The position numbers and the translations under genes are program-made. A DNA stretch of 34,516 nucleotides from Paludibacteraceae bacterium (lineage in GTDB: Bacteria; Bacteroidota; Bacteroidia; Bacteroidales; Paludibacteraceae). The notes beneath the pieces are model-generated. The model was not told the origin of the DNA, made no database searches, and saw only the letters and a list, made by a program, of their open reading frames with translations. The DNA lies in NCBI GenBank assembly GCA_024401475.1, contig JAKSKZ010000040.1, positions 1 through 34,516 of the forward strand, read 5' to 3'. Positions 16,242 to 24,465 of this stretch are shown here, one piece after another (the first letter of the stretch is position 1; every line of letters starts with the position of its first letter).

Positions 16242-16256
16242 CAATTATTCAAGTTC

Positions 16257-17327
16257 TTATTTTGAGATTTGCAGCAAGGCTCCTGTCTCTTTGTCGAAGA
16301 GCGCTTTCAGATCATTTTTGTCGAAGAAACCTGCTGGCAGGCTTTCTGTGTTACCCAATTGAGGAATCTCCATGGTACCTTTCCAAAGCGTATTTTTTCC
16401 TTGTTTGATTTCAATTTCCGCCATGGCTGGGATTCTATAAATGTAACCTGATTTCCCTGTTGAGTTGCTCACTTTTGAGGAGGTGTTTTTCTTCTTGATG
16501 GAGATGCTGATCGATTCGCTGACCTCTTCAAATCCGTTTCGTGCGGAGAATTTGCAGATTTCTTGGTTGGCTCCTTCTCTGTCAGGTGAAAAGGTGAATG
16601 TCATATGGGCGTTCTCCATGCAATACTTTCCGTAGAATAGGTCGTATAGCTCTTTCTCCTCCTTGTCGATGTTTTCAATGAAGGCGTTGACGTCTTTCAC
16701 ATCGTCTCCATTTTGTTGGAGAAGGTCTGCTTTGGTCATCCTAAGATTATTGATGAGGTCGTAGGCGAATTGAGCGTTGCCCTTTTCTGGAATCGAATCG
16801 TTTTCCTTGTATTTGAAGTTAGTTTTGAATTCGCTATTGTCTATTTGGTGACCTTTGTTTTTATGGTGCTTCTTTTTCTTGCCTTGGATATTGATAGTAT
16901 TCTCTTCCTCTTTTTTGTTTGATTGCTTGTCAAACCCTAAAGCGAGATTAACCCCGCGAAGAATTTCGTTGTCGGTAAGAGATATGAGCGAAGCTGTTGA
17001 TCCGTAAGGTGCATAAACCTTATAGTGATGTGAAGGATCTGGCTCGGTTCTCTTTTTTATACGAATGTTTTTTATCTCCCAAGAATTGTGGTCCTGGTTT
17101 TCTGCATATGTTCCGAAGAAACGCTTGGCATCGCTGGCGTAAGGTCCGGCTTTGAATTTTTTGTTTGTGGCCTCCACTTCTATCTCAAAAACAGATTTTG
17201 GAAGATAATAGGATGCGACAGCCTCGTCTTTTGAGTTCGTGTCCTTCTCTTTTACGGAGACAACAGCATTCTGTGCCGTTGCTACGGAGGCATAGAGTGC
17301 TAGGGTGGTTAATAGTATTTTATTCAT
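16257..17327 (-). CDS. DUF4831 family exported protein
   Basis: A 356-residue protein with a signal peptide (about 1-18, ending TAQ). It shows the N-terminal pattern of DUF4831, a Bacteroidota family: YYLPKSVFEIEVEA, then GPYASDAKRFFGTYAENQ, and ENAHMTFTFSPDREG in the middle. A lysine/histidine-rich linker (GKKKKHHKNKGH, about 148-160) splits the N-terminal part from the rest. The role is unknown; the family is predicted to be periplasmic or surface exposed. It is 33 bases downstream of the holin-like gene and may share its transcript. Confidence 0.75.
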   Translation of the reverse strand: MNKILLTTLALYASVATAQNAVVSVKEKDTNSKDEAVASYYLPKSVFEIEVEATNKKFKAGPYASDAKRFFGTYAENQDHNSWEIKNIRIKKRTEPDPSHHYKVYAPYGSTASLISLTDNEILRGVNLALGFDKQSNKKEEENTINIQGKKKKHHKNKGHQIDNSEFKTNFKYKENDSIPEKGNAQFAYDLINNLRMTKADLLQQNGDDVKDVNAFIENIDKEEKELYDLFYGKYCMENAHMTFTFSPDREGANQEICKFSARNGFEEVSESISISIKKKNTSSKVSNSTGKSGYIYRIPAMAEIEIKQGKNTLWKGTMEIPQLGNTESLPAGFFDKNDLKALFDKETGALLQISK

Positions 17328-17360
17328 GGATATCTATTTTATGGTTATGACTATATTTAT

Positions 17361-17705
17361 TTAATCTTTGGCGATTAGTCTTTCTAATAAAGAGGTGATT
17401 ATAGATAGTAAGATGCTGAAAAGCATGGCCCAACTAAAACTGTTCACTATAAATCCATTCAGCAAAGAACTTGCCAATTCTATCATGAGTGCATCGATGA
17501 TGAGTATGAAAAGTCCTAAAGTCACGATGGTTATGGGGGCGGATAAAAGAATCAGAATGGGCTTGATGAATGTGTTCAACAAACCGAGTACGATGGATAT
17601 TGCCATGGCAGTCAGATAGTTGTCTATCTCGATCCCTGGAAGAGCCCATCCTGTAAAATAGACGGCCAGCGCCGATATTAGCATTTTTAGTATCATTCCA
17701 AACAT
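17361..17705 (-). CDS. Phage holin family 4-like small membrane protein (YvlD type)
   Basis: A 114-residue protein made almost entirely of four hydrophobic segments, with FTGWALPGIEIDNYLTAM, LLNTFIKPILILLSAPITI and LGLFILIIDALMIELASSLL, the pattern of the Phage_holin_4_2/YvlD family. Despite the name, most members are chromosomal inner-membrane proteins of unknown function and not lysis proteins. No phage genes are nearby. It lies between the helix-hairpin-helix gene and the DUF4831 gene on the same strand. Confidence 0.85.
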   Translation of the reverse strand: MFGMILKMLISALAVYFTGWALPGIEIDNYLTAMAISIVLGLLNTFIKPILILLSAPITIVTLGLFILIIDALMIELASSLLNGFIVNSFSWAMLFSILLSIITSLLERLIAKD

Positions 17706-17782
17706 GTTTTAAAACATAGAAATAATAAGTTTTTTTGTGTTCATATAAATATAGTGATAATGTTAGAATTCTCCTTCTTTTT

Positions 17783-18469
17783 TTATTTATCATTTGTTAA
17801 ATAAGGACTTAATCGTTTCCAATCTTCATCGCTTAAGTTGAGGATGTTTTTCACCTCTGTTTTCTCGATGCGCCCTTGCTCTTTTCGTGCTTTTACCAAT
17901 GTGGAAACTCCTTTTTTAGGGAAATAGGGATGATAGAACCCGTAGGTGAACGATTCGTCGTTTAAGTCTATCTTTTTGATTTTGTTTGGGTTAACCGTCA
18001 ATTGAGGACGTATTGACTCGAAGAGTTCTTCGCTGATACCGTAAACCTCTTTGATTTGCGAGACGGAGTAGAACCCGCCCAATTTCTCTCGGAATTTAAC
18101 AATTCGGTTGGCATAGGCGCTACCAATACCTTTAAGTTTTTTGAAATCCGTTGTGTCGGCTGAATTTATCTCAAGGGATAGTTTGGCTGGAATCTCTGTT
18201 TTAGGAACACTTCTGTACTCCTCTTTCTTGTAAATTGGTTTGGTCTCTTCGAGTTTCTCCTTTACTTTATAAGTGTCTCGTCTCTCTTCCTTTTGTTGAA
18301 GGCTCTTTTTGAAGAGTTCCAGCTCTTTTTCGAATTGTGTTGTATCCGTAGCGCTTGGAGGAATGAGTCTATTTAGATTTGCACTGATAGTTATCGAGGC
18401 GCCAGCCAATGCGACGAGGAGGCACAAACCATTCCGTTCTCCTTTTGTGAAAAATAGAAAATCTTTCAT
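17783..18469 (-). CDS. Helix-hairpin-helix (ComEA-like) membrane-anchored protein
   Basis: A 228-residue protein with one N-terminal membrane segment (about 13-30), a charged linker rich in K, E and R (about 45-90), and a helix-hairpin-helix region beginning INSADTTDFKKLKGIGSAYA (about 100-160). A second weaker repeat, PKKGVSTLVKARKEQGRI with NILNLSDEDWKRLSPYL, closes the protein. The GIGSAYANRIVKFREKLGGF motif is that of ComEA, the DNA receptor of natural transformation. Similar proteins are widespread in Bacteroidota and their role in DNA uptake is untested in most. No other competence gene is seen nearby. Confidence 0.85.
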   Translation of the reverse strand: MKDFLFFTKGERNGLCLLVALAGASITISANLNRLIPPSATDTTQFEKELELFKKSLQQKEERRDTYKVKEKLEETKPIYKKEEYRSVPKTEIPAKLSLEINSADTTDFKKLKGIGSAYANRIVKFREKLGGFYSVSQIKEVYGISEELFESIRPQLTVNPNKIKKIDLNDESFTYGFYHPYFPKKGVSTLVKARKEQGRIEKTEVKNILNLSDEDWKRLSPYLTNDK

Positions 18470-18546
18470 CTTGTTGCTATTATAGAATTAAGTGTTTATT
18501 TCCAAAAGGTTTCTGCAAACAAAACCATTTGAGTATTTAATAATTG

Positions 18547-18554
18547 CAAATTTA
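18547..18554 (-). promoter_or_regulatory. -7 element for the helix-hairpin-helix gene
   Basis: The minus strand reads TAAATTTG, a perfect TAnnTTTG, about 80 bases upstream of the start. The -33 element is weak. It is divergent from, and close to, the mnmA promoter. Confidence 0.45.
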
Positions 18555-18578
18555 TAAATTATTCGGTTTTCGTATCTA

Positions 18579-18610
18579 TTTGTATTGCACATTTATTTGA
18601 TTTATATTTG
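18579..18610 (+). promoter_or_regulatory. Bacteroidota-type promoter for mnmA
   Basis: TTTG (18579-18582), a 20-base spacer and TATATTTG (18603-18610) fit the consensus closely. The leader to the 18709 start would be about 90 bases. Confidence 0.65.
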
Positions 18611-18708
18611 TATTTGTAAGGGATTAAAAGGTTGTGAGGTCTATTTTGAAGGAAATTTGGTAGGCTCAACATTGAAATAGAGTTAAGCATTTTTTGAGGT
18701 TAGGAAAG

Positions 18709-19752
18709 ATGGCGTCATCCAAGCGAGTGGTTTTAGGTATGAGTGGCGGAACGGATAGTTCTGTTGCAGTGTTGTTGTTGCAAGACGCAGGCTATGAGGT
18801 GGTTGGAGTGACTATACGCTTGTGGGAAGAGTCGGGTGACGAATACTTGCAGGAGGTGCAAGATTTAGCTTCGCGGATGAACATAGAACATCATGTGTTT
18901 GATGCTCGAGAAATGTTCAAAGATGCAGTTGTCCGTTATTTCGTGGATGAGTATATGTCAGGGCGTACGCCTGTGCCTTGTGTGCTTTGCAATAATTATA
19001 TAAAGTGGCCTTGCCTCATTGAGATGGCCAATCGGTTGGGAGTTGACAAAATCGCGACCGGTCATTATGCACAAATACAGGAGGATGACGGTGTCCGTTA
19101 TGTGACGAAGGGTGTTGATGAACAGAAAGACCAGTCGTTTTTCTTGTGGGGTTTGACGCAAGACGTATTGTCAAAGATTATCCTTCCGTTGGGCAAGTTC
19201 GAGAAGTCTAAAATTCGGCAGATTGCAGCGGAACGCGGTTATCAGAAAATCTCTACTCGTCCCGATAGCATGGGCGTCTGTTTTTGTCAAGACGATTATC
19301 GTCTTTTCTTGAAACGGATGTTGCCCGCATCGTCAGAGCGGATTCGTCCTGGTGATTTTGTCGATGAAAACGGATCTTTTATTGCTCGGCATAAAGGTTA
19401 TCCGTTCTATACGGTGGGACAGAGAAGGGGCCTTGGTGTGACGTCCCGTCAGCCGCTCTATGTGAAATCTGTATTGCCCGAAAGCAATCGTGTGGTCTTG
19501 TCGCCCGCACAAGGTCTGCAGCGAACAACAATGGAACTGCGCGATTGGCAAGTCCCTTGCGAGAAGGATTTAAATCACCCAGTGGTGGTCAGGTATCGTT
19601 ACGAACGGCAGTATGAGAAAGCTATGGTTGAGAAGATGGCAAATGGACATCTGTTGGTTCGTTTCGAGGCTCCGGTAATGGGCGTAGCTCCGGGCCAAAC
19701 GGCATGTTTCTATCAGGAAGATAGGGTAGTTGGGGGTGGCTTTATTGTGTGA
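18709..19752 (+). CDS. mnmA: tRNA-specific 2-thiouridylase MnmA
   Basis: The enzyme adds sulfur to U34 of tRNA-Lys, -Glu and -Gln. The ATG at 18709 is preferred to an in-frame TTG 15 bases earlier; it gives 347 residues, the usual length. The PP-loop ATP site is MSGGTDSS (11-18). The catalytic cysteine is in PCVLCNNYIKW (C94), paired with C191 in SMGVCFCQD. TGHYAQ and GQRRGLGV are also conserved. Bacteroidota often carry two MnmA forms with SGGTDSS in place of SGGVDSS, as here. It has its own promoter. The opposite strand just past its end carries a Fic-domain remnant. Confidence 0.95.
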   Translation: MASSKRVVLGMSGGTDSSVAVLLLQDAGYEVVGVTIRLWEESGDEYLQEVQDLASRMNIEHHVFDAREMFKDAVVRYFVDEYMSGRTPVPCVLCNNYIKWPCLIEMANRLGVDKIATGHYAQIQEDDGVRYVTKGVDEQKDQSFFLWGLTQDVLSKIILPLGKFEKSKIRQIAAERGYQKISTRPDSMGVCFCQDDYRLFLKRMLPASSERIRPGDFVDENGSFIARHKGYPFYTVGQRRGLGVTSRQPLYVKSVLPESNRVVLSPAQGLQRTTMELRDWQVPCEKDLNHPVVVRYRYERQYEKAMVEKMANGHLLVRFEAPVMGVAPGQTACFYQEDRVVGGGFIV

Positions 19753-20045
19753 GTATCGTTCCTTTTGAGTTCCTTTGTTTGCCGATTGACTTTCAATTTA
19801 GAAGTGCAAGAAAAGAGTCGGATGAAGGTAGCATTCTCTTGTGGGTACTCGCGGAGCAGTCGGCATGTACGCCCATTGCCATCCGCCCACGGGTGAATAG
19901 TGACAAGTTCAAAGTGTGCCATAAAAAGCGTTTCTTCAGTTTTTTTGACTAATACTGCACTGGCTTCTTGACTATAGGTGGTTTTGTATTGTTTTAAAGA
20001 ACATTGGCTTTGTTGGAAATAACGACAAGAATTGGTAATTTTGTA
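19713..20045 (-). pseudogene. Remnant of a Fic-domain protein
   Basis: The minus strand encodes AHFELVTIHPWADGNGRTCR, the Fic active-site loop HPxxDGNGRxxR with the helix before it. The same frame stays open upstream to about 20045 with family-like residues (QYKTTYSQEASAVLVKKTEE), but there is no start codon with a plausible leader. After the active-site motif the sequence loses similarity within about ten residues and stops at 19713, inside the mnmA 3' end. Intact Fic proteins are usually 200-380 residues, so only the core is left. The lipoprotein-operon promoter lies on top of its upstream part. An intact AMPylating enzyme is very unlikely. Confidence 0.7.
20013..20043 (+). promoter_or_regulatory. 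Bacteroidota-type promoter for the lipoprotein-wbqC-radC operon
   Basis: TTG (20013-20015), a 20-base spacer and TAATTTTG (20036-20043) give a good match. It starts transcription a few bases before the 25-codon leader ORF at 20060. Confidence 0.6.
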
Positions 20046-20059
20046 CGATATTAGTAGTT

Positions 20060-20137
20060 ATGGCTTTTGGTGAAAACGAAAGGCCGAATGTGAAATCGGA
20101 GCCTCAACAGAGTCTCCTTGATAAACAGAAAAAGTGA
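20060..20137 (+). CDS. 25-codon leader ORF overlapping the lipoprotein start
   Basis: The first ATG after the promoter opens a frame for MAFGENERPNVKSEPQQSLL plus DKQKK. Its TGA overlaps the GTG start of the lipoprotein gene (GTGA). Such overlap suggests translational coupling: ribosomes ending the short frame could restart at the weak GTG. The peptide is hydrophilic, with no run of a single amino acid, so classic attenuation is unlikely. It could also be a chance frame. Confidence 0.4.
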   Translation: MAFGENERPNVKSEPQQSLLDKQKK

Positions 20138-21930
20138 AGAAGTTTTTTTCATATTTTATTCCTTTCGCCACATTGGCGATTTTTGCTCAATCGTGTGCCA
20201 ACATGGCCTCAGGTCCGACAGGCGGTTTGAAAGATAGCATTCCCCCCGTTTGCTTGGAGTCTAACCCTAAGTATGGTGCTGTGAATGTCAAGGGCAATAA
20301 GGTGTCGCTATATTTCGATGAGTACATCACGCTTTCCAATCCTTCTAAAAATGTGATCGTTTCTCCTACGCAGGATGTTCCTCCTGTTGTGAAGGGTGTT
20401 GGCCGTAAGGTTTCTGTGGAGTTTAAGGACTCGCTTCTTCCGAACACCACTTATACGATTGACTTTGGAAAGTCTATTGTCGATAACAACGAGTCTAATC
20501 CGTTGGGCGATTATTCGTTCTGTTTCTCTACGGGTTCATCGCTTGATTCCATGTCTATTTCGGGAACCGTGCTCAATGCACAGACTTTGCAACCGGTGAA
20601 GGAGGCTTATGTAGGTGTCTATTCGAATCTCTCTGATACGATTTTTTCAAAGGAAAAAATGGAGCGTGTCGCTATGACCGATGCTGATGGTAAGTTTACT
20701 ATGCGCAACTTGGCGGCCAAGTCTTATCGATTGTACGCTTTGGCGGATGCCAACAACAACAGGTATTTTGACCTCCCTACCGAGGCTCTTGCTTTCCAAA
20801 AGGAAACAATTGTGCCAGCCATGTCGGAAAGAGCCGTGGTGGATACATTCTATAACGACTCCATGCAGATTTCTCGAATCGAGAATCGTGTGGAGCGTCG
20901 ATTCTATCCAGATTCAATCGTGTTGTTGATGTTCAACGAAGAGGTGAAACAACAACTCTTCGTGAAGCAAGATCGCCCTATGCCCGATAAGGTGGTGCTC
21001 TATTTCAAGAACTACAACAAGTTGATGCCGGAGTTGAAACCTCTCAATTTCAAGGCAGAGGATTGGGCTGTTGTAGAGCCTTCCGTTACAATGGATACGA
21101 TTACCTATTGGGTGAAGGACACGGTTTTGGCAAAGATGGACACGCTGCTTTATGCTATGAATTATCAAAAGTATGATTCGGCAGGAGTCTTGGTGCCGGC
21201 GTTAGACACGTTGCCGCTTGCCTTCTTTGATAAGACTAAAAAGTCAAGGAGAAGGAAGAAGGCGGAAGAAAAGCAGTTCTTGGAAGTAGAGAACTTCACT
21301 TCTGTCTTGGAATGGAATGCAGACGCTGTCTTGTATTGGAGCCGCCCTGTCGTATCGTTCGGAAAAGAGCAAATTAAACTTCAAGAGAAGCAGGATTCTC
21401 TATGGAACGATATAAATGTCACGGTTGAACCTAAGGCTGGTTCTGGAAATCGAGGATTTGTCATCAAGGCAAATGTTGATCCCGAGAAACGTTATAGGAT
21501 GATTATCGACTCGGCTTCGGTGACTTCCATCAATGGTTTGCACAACGACAGTATTTCTTGGCCGCTTAGACGAAGAAGTGATGATGATTATGTGAAACTG
21601 GTTGTCCATACGAAGAATGCTCCCGCTAATGCTATTGCCGAGGCTACGGTTAGAAATAACGTGAAGTACAGCGTGAAATTGAATGAAAAGGGAGATGCTG
21701 TTTTTGAAAAAATCACACCTTCCGACTATGTCATTCGTTTATATGAAGATAGAAACGGGGATGGAAAATGGACCACGGGTAAGTTTGACGAGCAACGTTT
21801 GCCCGAACCAGTCTATTATTTCAATAAGACCATATCTTTGAAGGCGGGTTGGGATCAAGAGGAAGATTGGGATGTGACGGAACTGCCGTTGCCTCAGCAA
21901 GCTCCTAAAAAGGCGAAGAAAAGCAAGTAA
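20134..21930 (+). CDS. Ig-like domain lipoprotein
   Basis: A 598-residue lipoprotein. The GTG start is supported because the charged and hydrophobic signal (MKKFFSYFIPFATLAIF) begins directly there and leads to the lipobox AQSC (C21). An Ig-like Big_5 domain covers about 35-135, with the usual GPTGGLKDSIPP lead-in, LYFDEYI and PNTTYTIDFGKSI. Next is a carboxypeptidase-regulatory-like beta sandwich (about 140-220: SGTVLNAQTLQPVKEAYV, DADGKFTMRNLAAKSYRL, ADANNNRYFD). The C-terminal half holds further beta domains and a basic end. Proteins of this layout are common Bacteroidota envelope lipoproteins of unknown role. It heads an apparent operon running to 25770. Confidence 0.87.
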   Translation: MKKFFSYFIPFATLAIFAQSCANMASGPTGGLKDSIPPVCLESNPKYGAVNVKGNKVSLYFDEYITLSNPSKNVIVSPTQDVPPVVKGVGRKVSVEFKDSLLPNTTYTIDFGKSIVDNNESNPLGDYSFCFSTGSSLDSMSISGTVLNAQTLQPVKEAYVGVYSNLSDTIFSKEKMERVAMTDADGKFTMRNLAAKSYRLYALADANNNRYFDLPTEALAFQKETIVPAMSERAVVDTFYNDSMQISRIENRVERRFYPDSIVLLMFNEEVKQQLFVKQDRPMPDKVVLYFKNYNKLMPELKPLNFKAEDWAVVEPSVTMDTITYWVKDTVLAKMDTLLYAMNYQKYDSAGVLVPALDTLPLAFFDKTKKSRRRKKAEEKQFLEVENFTSVLEWNADAVLYWSRPVVSFGKEQIKLQEKQDSLWNDINVTVEPKAGSGNRGFVIKANVDPEKRYRMIIDSASVTSINGLHNDSISWPLRRRSDDDYVKLVVHTKNAPANAIAEATVRNNVKYSVKLNEKGDAVFEKITPSDYVIRLYEDRNGDGKWTTGKFDEQRLPEPVYYFNKTISLKAGWDQEEDWDVTELPLPQQAPKKAKKSK

Positions 21931-21935
21931 TTGTT

Positions 21936-22547
21936 ATGGTTCAGACAACTCTTCTACCAATCTCGTATTTGGGCCCTGTCAGCTATTATGCGGCCATGCT
22001 TCAGTCTGAAAACGTATTGCTGGAGCAGTGGGAACATTATGTGAAGCAGACATATCGCACACGTTGCAAGATTGCAACTGGCAATGGGGTCATGGATTTG
22101 ACGGTCCCTATAGAGAAACCGTCGAGCAAGTGTGCCATGAAGGATTTGAGAATTGCCTATAAGGAGAGTTGGCAACAAATTCATTGGCGTGCGTTGGAGT
22201 CGGCTTATCGCAACTCCCCTTTCTTCGATTATTATCGAGATGATTTCGAACCCTTCTATTCAAAGCAGATAGATTTCCTCGTGGATTTGAATTTAGGATT
22301 GCATGAGGTCGTTGCTTCTCTCATAGGGAAATTGCCCAAAGTGGAGTTGACGCAGGCGTATGAGGCAACATTCGAGGACGGAGTCGTGGATATGCGTAAC
22401 GCTTTTTCTCCTAAAGAGGAATCTTCTTACAAAGGGAAAACTTATTATCAGGTGTTTGACCAAAAATTCGGTTTCCAAAATGATTTGAGTATCGTTGACC
22501 TATTGTTTAACATGGGTCCGGAATCAATTTTAGTCTTACGTCCTTGA
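21936..22547 (+). CDS. WbqC family protein
   Basis: A 203-residue protein with the WbqC family pattern: an N-terminal LPISYLGPVSYYAAML with E-x-W nearby (EQWEHYVKQTYRTRC), then TVPIEKP, RALESAYRNSPFF, YSKQIDFLVDLN and QVFDQKFGFQNDLSIVDLLF. WbqC proteins occur in O-antigen and other surface-glycan loci and have been suggested to act in sugar N-acylation or related steps; the reaction is not established for this one. It begins five bases after the lipoprotein gene, a pairing seen in other Bacteroidales. Confidence 0.88.
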   Translation: MVQTTLLPISYLGPVSYYAAMLQSENVLLEQWEHYVKQTYRTRCKIATGNGVMDLTVPIEKPSSKCAMKDLRIAYKESWQQIHWRALESAYRNSPFFDYYRDDFEPFYSKQIDFLVDLNLGLHEVVASLIGKLPKVELTQAYEATFEDGVVDMRNAFSPKEESSYKGKTYYQVFDQKFGFQNDLSIVDLLFNMGPESILVLRP

Positions 22548-22586
22548 GTATTATAATTCACTTGAAAAAATAGTAAATTTTAGAAT

Positions 22587-23747
22587 ATGGTAAACGATTG
22601 TAATTATGACGATATTCGTCCATATAGGGATTCTGAATTGAAGGAGGGTATGAAACGTGCCGTAGCTTCTCCTGAATTGGACAAGGTGTTGGCATTCCTT
22701 TTCCCAAATACGAATTTGGAGGAGTACAAGCAGTACCTTCTCTCTATGAATTCGGTTCATGAGTTTCAGCAAAAGGTGATTGCCAAGTTTTTGATGGACT
22801 TGGTGGATAAGACTGGCAACGGAATGGAAATTAACGGGTTGGAAGGTTTGGATCGTGACAAGCGATACCTCTATATTTCTAACCATCGTGACATAGTCCT
22901 TGATGCCGCATTGTTGGATACGTTGATGATTTACAACGGAATGCACGCCGCAGAGAATGCCATAGGCGATAATCTTTGCTCTCGACCTTGGATTACGGAG
23001 ATGATGAAGTTGAATCGTAATTTCATCGTGAAACGAAGCGGCACAAAACGTGAGATTTTTGATGCCTCAAGAAAGTTGTCGTCATACATCCGTGAAAATA
23101 TCGAGAATGCGGTCAGCTCAATTTGGATTGCACAAAGAGAGGGAAGAGCGAAGGATTCCAACGACCGCACGCAAGAGAGTCTTTTGAAGATGTTGAGCAT
23201 GAGTTCTGGCAAGGATATCAAGCAAGGATTCGTCAACTTAAATATTACGCCTGTTAGTATCAGTTATGAGTATGACGCTTGTGACTTTTTGAAGGCGAAG
23301 GAGTTTCAACAAAAGAGAGACAATCCAGATTTCCAAAAGTCGAAGGACGACGATGTCTTGAGCATGCAGACGGGTATGATGGGCTATAAGGGTCATATTC
23401 ACTACGAGGTTTGCGAGCCGCTTACTTATAAGTTGGATGCGGCACTCACTTCGGATGCAGACCGCCAAACCGTGATTGAGACTGTAGCCGAAATGATAGA
23501 CAAGGCTATCCATTCCCACTATATGCTTTATCCTGGAAACTACGTCGCTTATGATGAAGCTGAAGGTACGACTAAGTATTTGGGCGTGAAATATACTGAG
23601 GAGCAGAAGGCTACGTTTGACGCATATGTTGCCAAGCAGATTGCCAAAATCGACTTGCCGAATAAGGACGAAGCTTTCTTGCGTGAAAAGATGTTGATGA
23701 TGTATTCTAATCTGGTTAGAAATTATTTGAAAGCTACGGAAGAATAA
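22587..23747 (+). CDS. Glycerol-phosphate acyltransferase-like protein
   Basis: A 386-residue acyltransferase of the PlsC/GPAT superfamily, expected to move an acyl group to a glycerol-phosphate or similar acceptor at the inner membrane. The catalytic block is YLYISNHRDIVLDAALLDT (about 94-112). Block II is KRSGTKREIFDASRKL, and block III is IAQREGRAKD (the E-G-R glycerol-phosphate contact). The first block has five residues between His and Asp (H100, D106), not the usual four. No transmembrane anchor is evident. The gene touches radC without a gap (stop 23747, start 23748), so the two are coupled. Confidence 0.85.
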   Translation: MVNDCNYDDIRPYRDSELKEGMKRAVASPELDKVLAFLFPNTNLEEYKQYLLSMNSVHEFQQKVIAKFLMDLVDKTGNGMEINGLEGLDRDKRYLYISNHRDIVLDAALLDTLMIYNGMHAAENAIGDNLCSRPWITEMMKLNRNFIVKRSGTKREIFDASRKLSSYIRENIENAVSSIWIAQREGRAKDSNDRTQESLLKMLSMSSGKDIKQGFVNLNITPVSISYEYDACDFLKAKEFQQKRDNPDFQKSKDDDVLSMQTGMMGYKGHIHYEVCEPLTYKLDAALTSDADRQTVIETVAEMIDKAIHSHYMLYPGNYVAYDEAEGTTKYLGVKYTEEQKATFDAYVAKQIAKIDLPNKDEAFLREKMLMMYSNLVRNYLKATEE

Positions 23748-24443
23748 ATGGAGAAGAGAGAAAAGACCAGCATCAAGAATTGGGCGGAAGATGACCGCCC
23801 TCGTGAAAAATTGATGCTCAAAGGCCGAGAATCTCTTTCGAATGCGGAACTTCTTGCTGTTTTGTTGGGCTCTGGAAACAGAGACGAGAGTGCGGTGGAA
23901 CTATCCCAACGCATCTTGCAGTCGGTGGATAATAGTCTGAACAAATTGGGCAGATGCTCTGTTTCGGATTTGGTTTCATCTTTCCGAGGAATAGGAGAGG
24001 CTAAGGCCGTCACTATCATATCGGCGTTGGAATTGGGGCGTAGGCGTAAGGCCGAACCCACTTCCGAACGTCAAGTTATAAAGAATAGCAGTTGCATCTA
24101 TGAAGCGATGCAGGGTTTGGCAGATTTGGACCATGAGGAACTTTGGATTTTGTTGCTCGACAAATCGCTTTCCGTGCAACGAAAATGGAGAGCTTTTTCT
24201 GGAGGTGTGGATATGACCATCTTTGATGTCCGTTTGGTCATGAAAGAGTTGCTCTCGTCGTTGTCGAGTGCGGTTGTGATGGTGCACAATCATCCTTCCG
24301 GAAGAAAGGTGCCAAGCGAGCAAGACAAGAACATCACCCAAAAGTTGAAGGATGCTTGCGAAATCTTCAACATCAAGATGCTCGATCATGTGATTATTGT
24401 CAACAACGACTACTTTAGTTTCTCCGACGAAGGACTATTGTAG
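23748..24443 (+). CDS. radC: RadC family protein (JAB/MPN domain)
   Basis: A 231-residue protein of normal length. The N-terminal helix-hairpin-helix part (about 1-100) includes SLSNAELLAVLLGSG and the hairpin FRGIGEAKA. The C-terminal JAB1/MPN metalloprotease-like domain contains VHNHPSGRKVPSEQD with the metal ligands H180, H182 and D193. Named for a supposed role in DNA repair, its real function is uncertain, and the fold suggests isopeptidase or nuclease-like chemistry. It is embedded in an envelope-type operon between the acyltransferase and the deacetylase-like gene. Confidence 0.93.
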   Translation: MEKREKTSIKNWAEDDRPREKLMLKGRESLSNAELLAVLLGSGNRDESAVELSQRILQSVDNSLNKLGRCSVSDLVSSFRGIGEAKAVTIISALELGRRRKAEPTSERQVIKNSSCIYEAMQGLADLDHEELWILLLDKSLSVQRKWRAFSGGVDMTIFDVRLVMKELLSSLSSAVVMVHNHPSGRKVPSEQDKNITQKLKDACEIFNIKMLDHVIIVNNDYFSFSDEGLL

Positions 24444-24465
24444 GTTGCCTATAGAAAAATTCATT

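Noticed and set aside
17361..17705. Evidence for a prophage from the holin-like gene
   Set aside because: The YvlD/holin-4 family is mostly chromosomal, and no phage structural, integrase or lysin gene is nearby.
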